NCBI GenBank assembly: GCA_020063525.1
Contig: JAGUUJ010000083.1
Span: forward strand, 1-18,877
Length of the DNA: 18,877 bases
Reading direction: 5' to 3'
Source of the DNA: Candidatus Omnitrophota bacterium
GTDB taxonomy: Bacteria; Omnitrophota; Gorgyraeia; Gygaellales; Profunditerraquicolaceae
Position 1 is the stretch's first letter. Every line of letters begins with the position of its first letter. The translations under genes were made by a program, and so were the position numbers. The notes beneath the pieces are model-generated. The model worked only from the letters and a program-made list of their open reading frames with translations. It did no database searches and had not been told where the DNA came from. Shown here piece after piece: positions 13,421-18,877 of the stretch.

Positions 13421-13891
13421 ATGAAGATTATGGACTTTTTATCAAAGAAGGCAATATTGACTGATATCAAATCCGTAAAAAAGGAAGAAGTGATTAAAGA
13501 ACTCGTAGATGCTTTAGTCACTGCCGGTGAGATTGAAAAACGTTGCCGTAATAAACTTATCGAGGCATTAATGACCAGGGAATCTTTAGGTTCAACTGCT
13601 ATTGGCCAGGGGATAGCTATACCGCATGCAAAATCGGATTGCGTAGATAATCTCATCGCGGCTTTTGGCCTCTCTAAAAAAGGCGTTGATTTTGATTCTT
13701 TAGACGGAGAACCAGCATACATATTCTTTTTGTTAGTAGCTCCGCAGGATTCTGCCGGGCCCCACTTAAAGGCGCTTGCGCGTATTTCCCGCTTGCTTAA
13801 AGATAAATATTTCCGCGATAGCCTGCGTGCCTGTCAAGATGATAAATCTATCGTAAAGATTGTCGCTTTAGAAGATGAGAAAAAACTTTAA
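13421..13891 (+). CDS. ptsN: PTS EIIA protein of the PtsN/fructose type
   Basis: A stand-alone 156-residue EIIA domain (PTS EIIA type 2). The phosphorylation site is His69 in GQGIAIPHAK, preceded by the usual MTRESLGSTAIG segment; FFLLVAPQDSAGPHLKALARISRLL is the conserved second half. Single-domain proteins of this kind (PtsN, EIIA-Ntr) regulate other proteins according to their phosphorylation state rather than carry sugar. No EIIB or EIIC is in the window. AAAGGAG lies seven bases upstream of the ATG. It overlaps yvcK by 17 bases and is followed by HPr and EI, its likely phosphate donors. Whether it is orthologous to proteobacterial PtsN or a fructose EIIA domain cannot be settled by eye. 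Confidence 0.85.
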   Translation: MKIMDFLSKKAILTDIKSVKKEEVIKELVDALVTAGEIEKRCRNKLIEALMTRESLGSTAIGQGIAIPHAKSDCVDNLIAAFGLSKKGVDFDSLDGEPAYIFFLLVAPQDSAGPHLKALARISRLLKDKYFRDSLRACQDDKSIVKIVALEDEKKL

Positions 13892-15146
13892 TCTGAAAAA
13901 TATAAAATTGACTAAAGTCAAAGGCATATTGAAGTGGCTATACCCAGGCATAGGTATAAAACGCTGGATGGCCTTAAGTACCTTCGGCATCCTCTTGGTA
14001 ATTGCCGGTTCGCTCAGTTTACGGACTGAAGAATATTGGTTTGTCCAGCTCCTGGATGCGATTGTGGTTGTGTCAGGCATTATAATTTTGATATTAGGTA
14101 TTAAGCGGATGATGCATTCATTCATCATGGCAGTTATACCTTCGTCGAAAGGTACGGAACTCGTTGATATTTTATATCAAAAAAAGCAACTCGGCCGCGG
14201 CCCAAGGATTGTTACGGTGGGCGGCGGCACAGGTTTATCTGTGTTGTTGAGCGGTCTTAAAGAATATACCTCCAATATCACAGCTATAGTTACGGTTGCC
14301 GATGATGGTGGTTCTTCAGGAAGGCTGAGACAGCAGTTTGATATTTTGCCGCCAGGCGATATCCGTAACTGTTTAGTAGCTTTAGCGGATGCCTCCACAT
14401 TGATGCGTGATTTATTCCAGTTTCGTTTTGACCAGAGTTCAGAGCTTTCCGGCCATAATTTCGGAAATCTTTTTATTACAGTAATGACCAGGTTAACCGG
14501 AGATTTTGAAAAAGCAATTAAGGAAACAAGCAAGGTTTTGGCTCTCAGGGGTCAGGTTATACCGTCTACGTTGAATAATGTTGTTCTTGTGGCACAACAC
14601 CAAGATGGCACAACTACTGAAGGAGAGGATAAAATTCCTAAGGCCCATTTACCGATAGATAAAGTTTATCTAAAGGCCCAAGAAGCATCTTGCGCAACTC
14701 CCGAGGCAATAAAATCCATTGAGGAGGCGCAAATTATTATTTTAGGCCCTGGCTCACTCTATACGAGCATTATACCTAATCTCCTGATAAAAGAGATCAC
14801 CGATAGCATTATTGCTTCAGGGGCAATTAAAATATACGTCTGCAATGCAATGACCCAGCCCGGTGAAACAGATGGCTATAGCGCATCTGACCATATAAAG
14901 GCGCTAATCCGGCACAGTCACGGCCGTATTCTTGATTACTGCATTTTAAATATAGGAGAAATTTCCAAGGATGCACTCAAACGTTATGCGCAAGAGGATT
15001 CTTATCCTGTGGTAAATGATACAAAAAAAATCGAGAGTATGGGTTACCGTATAATTGAAGATGACATTATTATTGCCAAAGACGTCGTCAGACATAGCCC
15101 TTTAAAATTAGCCAAAGTAATTATAAGTTTTATTGAAGAAGTTTAG
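13875..15146 (+). CDS. yvcK: YvcK/GlmR-family (CofD-like) protein with N-terminal membrane segments
   Basis: YvcK (gluconeogenesis factor, GlmR) binds UDP-GlcNAc in B. subtilis and controls GlmS and cell-envelope synthesis. Motifs from residue 111: RIVTVGGGTGLSVLLSGLK, VADDGGSSGRLR at 141-152, LPPGDIRNCLVALAD, GHNFGNLF at 193-200, GPGSLYTSIIPNLL at 291-304 and CNAMTQPGETDGY at 323-335. At 423 residues it is about 100 longer than B. subtilis YvcK. The extra N-terminus carries two hydrophobic stretches at about 33-49 and 60-76 with basic residues around them, so it should be membrane-bound with the catalytic-type domain in the cytoplasm. It starts within the EIIA gene (17-base overlap) and precedes HPr. 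No CofD function is implied. Confidence 0.92.
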   Translation: MRKNFNLKNIKLTKVKGILKWLYPGIGIKRWMALSTFGILLVIAGSLSLRTEEYWFVQLLDAIVVVSGIIILILGIKRMMHSFIMAVIPSSKGTELVDILYQKKQLGRGPRIVTVGGGTGLSVLLSGLKEYTSNITAIVTVADDGGSSGRLRQQFDILPPGDIRNCLVALADASTLMRDLFQFRFDQSSELSGHNFGNLFITVMTRLTGDFEKAIKETSKVLALRGQVIPSTLNNVVLVAQHQDGTTTEGEDKIPKAHLPIDKVYLKAQEASCATPEAIKSIEEAQIIILGPGSLYTSIIPNLLIKEITDSIIASGAIKIYVCNAMTQPGETDGYSASDHIKALIRHSHGRILDYCILNIGEISKDALKRYAQEDSYPVVNDTKKIESMGYRIIEDDIIIAKDVVRHSPLKLAKVIISFIEEV

Positions 15147-15161
15147 CTCGAGGGCTATGCT

Positions 15162-15425
15162 ATGGTTTCAGTCAAAAAGAAGTTAATTGTTAAAAATAAA
15201 CAGGGCTTACATGCCCGGCCCGCTGCATTATTTGTGCAAATTGCTAATAAATTTGATGCGCGTATAACAGTCAAACGGGATAAAGAAAGAGTGAACGGTA
15301 AATCTATTATGGGCATTCTTATGTTAGGAGCTGAAAAGGGCAGCGCGATAACGATTGAAGCCGAAGGCGATGACGCAAATCTCGCTATATCAGAGCTAGA
15401 AAAAATAGTTAATACTGAAGGCTAA
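15162..15425 (+). CDS. ptsH: Phosphocarrier protein HPr
   Basis: HPr receives phosphate from EI and passes it to EIIA proteins. In 87 residues it has the active site KQGLHARPAA with His17 and the regulatory site NGKSIMGILML with Ser48, equivalent to Ser46 of B. subtilis HPr. It could therefore also be a target of an HPr kinase/phosphorylase, which is not in the window. Start ATG 15162 follows GAGGG (15150-15154) by seven bases. It lies 15 bases after yvcK and three before ptsI, so it is surely co-expressed with both. Confidence 0.96.
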   Translation: MVSVKKKLIVKNKQGLHARPAALFVQIANKFDARITVKRDKERVNGKSIMGILMLGAEKGSAITIEAEGDDANLAISELEKIVNTEG

Positions 15426-15428
15426 ATT

Positions 15429-17159
15429 ATGATACAACTTAAAGGTATAGCTGCGGCTGGAGGAATAAGTGTCGGGCCCGCCCATAAAATAGGCAGAGAA
15501 GAATTAACTGTCCCCAGGCAATCAATAAAACCAGAAGAAATTCCTGTCCAGATTCAGCTCTTTGAAGAGGCGCTTATCAAAACCCGCAAAGAAATTGTAG
15601 CATTACAGAAGAGGATTGCCGTTGAAATGGGACAAGAGCAGGCTGAGATTTTTGATGCACACCTTCTGGTTCTTGAAGACCGCATGCTTATCGAAGAGGT
15701 AATCTTACGCCTGAAGCAGGAATGTGTAAATGTAGCTTACATATTTTCCGAAGTTTTAAAGAAATATATTAATGTCTTTTCTAAAATTGAAGATGAGTAT
15801 TTAAAAGAACGCGTCGTAGATGTAAATGATGTAGGCAAGAGGATATTGCATAATCTTTTGGGTCGAGAACGAAAGGAATTTGAGGACTTAAAAGAAAAAG
15901 TAGTGGTAGTGGCGCATGACCTTTCTCCGTCCGACACCGCAGCAATGCATAAGCAGAAAGTCTGTGCATTTATTACGGATATCGGAGGCAAGACCTCTCA
16001 CACAGCAATTATGGCTAAATCCCTGGAAATACCCGCAGTTGTCGGTGTGGAGGAGGCAACCACAAAGATTAAGGCAGGTGATATTCTGATAGTTGATGGC
16101 GGCACGGGGGTTATAATTATAAATCCTGACGAAGAGACTCTACGAGCATATCAGCAAGAAGAACTGAAACTCAAAGGAATAACGGAAGGATTTTTGTCAG
16201 TAAAGGACCTGCCGGCAGTTACTCTTGACGGTAAAGCAGTGGAGATAGTCGCCAATATAGAGTTACCCGAGGAGGTTCCTTCCGTAAAACTTCATGGTGC
16301 ACAGGGCATCGGACTTTACCGCACAGAATTTTTCTATATGAATAGAAGAGATTTACCGTCGGAAGAAGAGCATTATCAGGCCTATAAGTATGTTGCCGAA
16401 GAGATGAATCCGCTTCCGGTAATTATTCGCACGCTGGATTTGGGCGGAGATAAATTTCTCTCCCAATTTGAAATACCGAAAGATATGCAACCTTTCTTAG
16501 GCTGGCGGGCGATTAGATTTTGTCTCGCCCGGCCTGATATATTTAAAGTGCAACTGCGGGCAATACTACGCGCCTCAGTACACGGAAAGTTAAAACTTAT
16601 GTATCCGATGATCTCCGGTATCGAAGAATTGCAACAGGCAAAAAAGATACTGGATGAGGCAAAAAAAGAATTGAAGGATAGAGGTATACCTTTTTATAAT
16701 GATATTGAGGTAGGCGCAATGATTGAAGTTCCTTCTGCAGCCATGACCGCAGATCTCTTGGCCACCGAAGTAGATTTTTTTAGTATAGGTACTAATGATC
16801 TTATCCAGTATTCTCTGGCAGTTGACCGTACCAATGAAAAGGTAGCTTATCTGTATGAGCCTGCGCATCCGGCAGTCTTGCGGCTGATAAAGAATATAAT
16901 TGAGGCAGCGCATAATGCAGGAATTCGGGTGGGGATGTGCGGAGAAATGGCCGGGGAACCCGCTTTTGTATTGGTACTTTTAGGTTTAGGATTGGATGAG
17001 TTCAGTATGCCGCCGCTGGTTATTCCTGAAGTAAAGTCCATAATTCGCTCGATTAAGCTAAGCGATGCACAGGCTATTGCTAAAGAGGCATTGAAATTAT
17101 CTACCGGAAAAGAAGTAGCGGAGTTCAGCCAGGTTAAATTAAGGAAGATTTTAGGATGA
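15429..17159 (+). CDS. ptsI: PTS enzyme I (phosphoenolpyruvate-protein phosphotransferase)
   Basis: EI takes phosphate from PEP onto a histidine and hands it to HPr. The 576-residue protein has the usual layout and length: the HPr-binding N-terminal domain, the swivelling phosphohistidine domain with His191 in GGKTSHTAIMAK, and the C-terminal PEP-binding barrel (LYRTEFFYM, FFSIGTNDLIQYSLAVDR, and GMCGEMAG with Cys504). It lacks the GAF domain that marks the nitrogen-PTS variant PtsP, so it is the general type. The stop overlaps the next start by four bases (ATGA), which suggests coupled translation with the isomerase. Confidence 0.97.
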   Translation: MIQLKGIAAAGGISVGPAHKIGREELTVPRQSIKPEEIPVQIQLFEEALIKTRKEIVALQKRIAVEMGQEQAEIFDAHLLVLEDRMLIEEVILRLKQECVNVAYIFSEVLKKYINVFSKIEDEYLKERVVDVNDVGKRILHNLLGRERKEFEDLKEKVVVVAHDLSPSDTAAMHKQKVCAFITDIGGKTSHTAIMAKSLEIPAVVGVEEATTKIKAGDILIVDGGTGVIIINPDEETLRAYQQEELKLKGITEGFLSVKDLPAVTLDGKAVEIVANIELPEEVPSVKLHGAQGIGLYRTEFFYMNRRDLPSEEEHYQAYKYVAEEMNPLPVIIRTLDLGGDKFLSQFEIPKDMQPFLGWRAIRFCLARPDIFKVQLRAILRASVHGKLKLMYPMISGIEELQQAKKILDEAKKELKDRGIPFYNDIEVGAMIEVPSAAMTADLLATEVDFFSIGTNDLIQYSLAVDRTNEKVAYLYEPAHPAVLRLIKNIIEAAHNAGIRVGMCGEMAGEPAFVLVLLGLGLDEFSMPPLVIPEVKSIIRSIKLSDAQAIAKEALKLSTGKEVAEFSQVKLRKILG

Positions 17160-18250
17160 AAAGATCTCCGAGTTTAGCAAATATAAAAAAGCTCGATAAA
17201 TCAAACATGTTAAATCTGTTGTTAAGTTTTCCTTTACAATGCAAGCAGGCTTATGCTCTTGCCAAAGTTAACTGGTTGCTGTTAGAGAAGAGGGATTTTA
17301 CAAAAATAGTTTTTGCGGGGTTAGGCGGTTCAGCTATCGGCGCAGACTTAGTGAGATCGTATCTATATTTTGAAAGTAAAATCCCCATTAGCGTCTGCCG
17401 GGAGTATGAATTACCGGCTTATGTGGATAATTCCACGCTTGTATTTATCTCGAGCTATTCCGGCAATACCGAAGAGACATTAAGCGCCTATCAACAGGCA
17501 AAGGATAAAGGCGCCTCTTTAATCCTTATTTCATCAGACGGCGCATTAAAAGAATATGCCACCAAAGATAAACTCACATTTATCGAGATACCCAGAGGTT
17601 TACCGCCGAGATGCGCCTTAGGATATTTGAGCATTATACCCCTGGCCGTATTAAATAAGTTGGGTATGATTAAAGACATAGCGCCATCTATAGTAGAGAT
17701 GGTTGAAGTTTTAGAGGAGCTAAAGAATAAGAATCTTAATCCCCGTATAGGCCAAAAGGATAATATTGCTAAATATATCGCCGATAAGTTATTTAATAAG
17801 TTTCCGGTTATTTATTCTAGTTCCGTACATTTCGATGCAGTGGTAACGCGCTTAAGATGCCAGCTTAACGAGAATTCTAAAAGCCTAGCCTTAACTCACG
17901 TCTTTCCCGAGATGAACCATAACGAGATTGTAGGCTGGCAGAACCCCAAGAAATTATTTAAGAATTTTGTAGTCTTAATGCTTAGAGATAAGGATATGCA
18001 TCGGCGCGTAACCACAAGGATGGATATAACAAGAGATATTCTTAAGGATGAAGGTGTTTGCGTTTTAGAAATCTGGTCGCGGGGTCAAAATCTATTAAAC
18101 AGAATTTTTTCCTTAATATATATAGGCGATTTCATCTCGTTTTATCTGGCAATACTTTATGGAATTGATCCTACGCCTGTGGACAGGGTTCATTATTTGA
18201 AGAAGAGATTAGCAGAGACCCCGCACATTCTAAAATGTTCAAAAGATTAA
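17156..18250 (+). CDS. Bifunctional phosphoglucose/phosphomannose isomerase
   Basis: This SIS-domain enzyme, first known from archaea, interconverts glucose-6-P, mannose-6-P and fructose-6-P. In 364 residues it shows the first sugar-phosphate loop GGSAIGAD at 57-64, SSYSGNTEET at 99-108, PPRCALGY at 150-157 and the C-terminal domain with NEN (Glu239) and PEMNHNEIVGW (His255). The 16-residue spacing of Glu239 and His255 matches the catalytic pair I recall from the Pyrobaculum enzyme. It overlaps ptsI by four bases and is followed after 25 bases by a nucleotidyltransferase. Its product fructose-6-P is the GlmS substrate, which ties it to YvcK and to sugar-nucleotide supply (inference). Confidence 0.92.
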   Translation: MKRSPSLANIKKLDKSNMLNLLLSFPLQCKQAYALAKVNWLLLEKRDFTKIVFAGLGGSAIGADLVRSYLYFESKIPISVCREYELPAYVDNSTLVFISSYSGNTEETLSAYQQAKDKGASLILISSDGALKEYATKDKLTFIEIPRGLPPRCALGYLSIIPLAVLNKLGMIKDIAPSIVEMVEVLEELKNKNLNPRIGQKDNIAKYIADKLFNKFPVIYSSSVHFDAVVTRLRCQLNENSKSLALTHVFPEMNHNEIVGWQNPKKLFKNFVVLMLRDKDMHRRVTTRMDITRDILKDEGVCVLEIWSRGQNLLNRIFSLIYIGDFISFYLAILYGIDPTPVDRVHYLKKRLAETPHILKCSKD

Positions 18251-18275
18251 AAACGAATAAGAAAGAAGGTGCGGG

Positions 18276-18877
18276 GTGAAAGCACTGATTTTGGCAGCTG
18301 GCTATGCCACGCGATTATATCCTTTAACTAAAGAATATCCCAAGCCGCTTCTTGAGGTGGGCAAAAGGCCCATAATCAATTATATTATAGATAAACTCGA
18401 AGCTTTAAATGATATAGATGAGATTCTCGTAGTGACAAATAGCAAATTTTTCCCTAAGTTTAAGAAATGGCGAAGCCGCTTGCACAGTAAAAAACACATC
18501 AGTTTAGTAGATGATTTGACAAAAAGCCATAGTGATAGACGCGGTGCAATCGGTGATATGAATTTTGTGCTCAATAAGAAACACCTCAAAGACGACCTTT
18601 TGGTCATGGGCGGAGATAACCTATTCAACGGTGATTTAAAGGAATTTTCGTCTTTTGTTAAGGGTAACTCCAGTCCTGTAATAGGCGCTTATAATATAAA
18701 GGATATTGCCCAAGCAAAAAAATACGGTGTAATTAAGCTAGGTAGAAAAAATAAAATCGTTGATTTTAAGGAAAAACCTGAAAATCCCGAATCGACCTTA
18801 ATTGCGATGTGCCTTTATTATTTTCCCAAAGGGAAGCTAAGGTTAATTAAGGAATATTTAAATAGTAAGACAGACAA
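18276..18877 (+). CDS. Sugar-phosphate nucleotidyltransferase, 5' part (runs off the window)
   Basis: Reading from GTG 18276 after AAGAAGG gives an uninterrupted 200-residue protein that continues past the end. It begins MKALILAAGYATRLYPLTK, the nucleotide-binding loop of RmlA/GlmU-type enzymes, followed by PKPLLEVGKRPIINYI. Further on come VMGGDNLFNG (metal-binding GDN) and KYGVIKLGRKNKIVDFKEKP, with the usual Glu-Lys-Pro. Such proteins join a sugar-1-phosphate to UTP, GTP or dTTP. The sugar and nucleotide cannot be told from this part. Its place after the isomerase suggests use of glucose- or mannose-derived phosphate for envelope polysaccharide. Confidence 0.9.
   Translation, partial: MKALILAAGYATRLYPLTKEYPKPLLEVGKRPIINYIIDKLEALNDIDEILVVTNSKFFPKFKKWRSRLHSKKHISLVDDLTKSHSDRRGAIGDMNFVLNKKHLKDDLLVMGGDNLFNGDLKEFSSFVKGNSSPVIGAYNIKDIAQAKKYGVIKLGRKNKIVDFKEKPENPESTLIAMCLYYFPKGKLRLIKEYLNSKTD

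Noticed and set aside
13228..13722. Open frame of 164 codons on the minus strand, ending in GFEPVTSCLAS...STAELPPH
   Set aside because: The C-terminal part is the antisense of the tRNA-Gly gene, a well-known false protein, and the rest is antisense to the EIIA gene with its active-site histidine.

Overview
The window reads as a stretch of a moderately AT-rich Gram-negative bacterial chromosome. It encodes a lipid A disaccharide synthase (lpxB), a lipid A-type ABC flippase (msbA) and a lipoprotein, so the cell should have an outer membrane. The mix of an LPS pathway, a B. subtilis-type iron-sulfur PurF, a GMP-synthase-type ATP pyrophosphatase without its amidotransferase domain, a short EF-Ts and a YvcK with membrane segments recalls uncultured lineages such as Omnitrophota or other PVC-related groups. 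That placement is inference from memory and cannot be confirmed here. Housekeeping genes dominate; there is no phage, transposase or CRISPR array.

Layout. 1-3750: purine synthesis, with the 3' part of purL, then purF, then (from its own strong promoter) a GuaA-type ATP pyrophosphatase. 3777-5869: a DUF1846 gene with a near-consensus promoter, a small protein that looks like a divergent ribosomal protein bL27, and a 42-residue lipoprotein. 5862-7921 (minus strand): a Gfo/Idh/MocA dehydrogenase overlapping lpxB. 8022-9815 (plus strand, divergent): an MsbA-like exporter, so lipid A making and lipid A export share one intergenic control region. 9817-12776: the classic rpsB-tsf-pyrH-frr block with its own promoter. 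12777-13420: a small RNA/repeat island with three tRNA genes (Lys-UUU, Leu-UAG, Gly-GCC; CCA not encoded) and several strong inverted repeats. 13421-18250: a tight run ptsN-like EIIA, yvcK, ptsH (HPr), ptsI (EI), phosphoglucose/phosphomannose isomerase. 18276-end: the start of a sugar-phosphate nucleotidyltransferase.

How the genes work together. The last block has the general PTS phosphorelay and a PtsN-type EIIA but no sugar permease in view. The gene between EIIA and HPr is YvcK/GlmR, a UDP-GlcNAc-sensing regulator in Firmicutes. It is followed by the isomerase that supplies fructose-6-phosphate and then by a nucleotidyltransferase. This resembles the proteobacterial ptsN-rapZ-npr arrangement with the GlmS regulator swapped, and suggests a regulatory PTS that balances central carbon against envelope sugar-nucleotide supply. 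I consider this the most interesting system in the window.

Other points worth a second look are the bL27-like paralog lacking the canonical N-terminal tail, the dehydrogenase beside lpxB (a possible GnnA), a possible leaderless start for that dehydrogenase, and four elaborate inverted-repeat structures between 12.09 and 13.39 kb. Apart from the repeat/tRNA island, no stretch over 300 bases lacks a protein gene.
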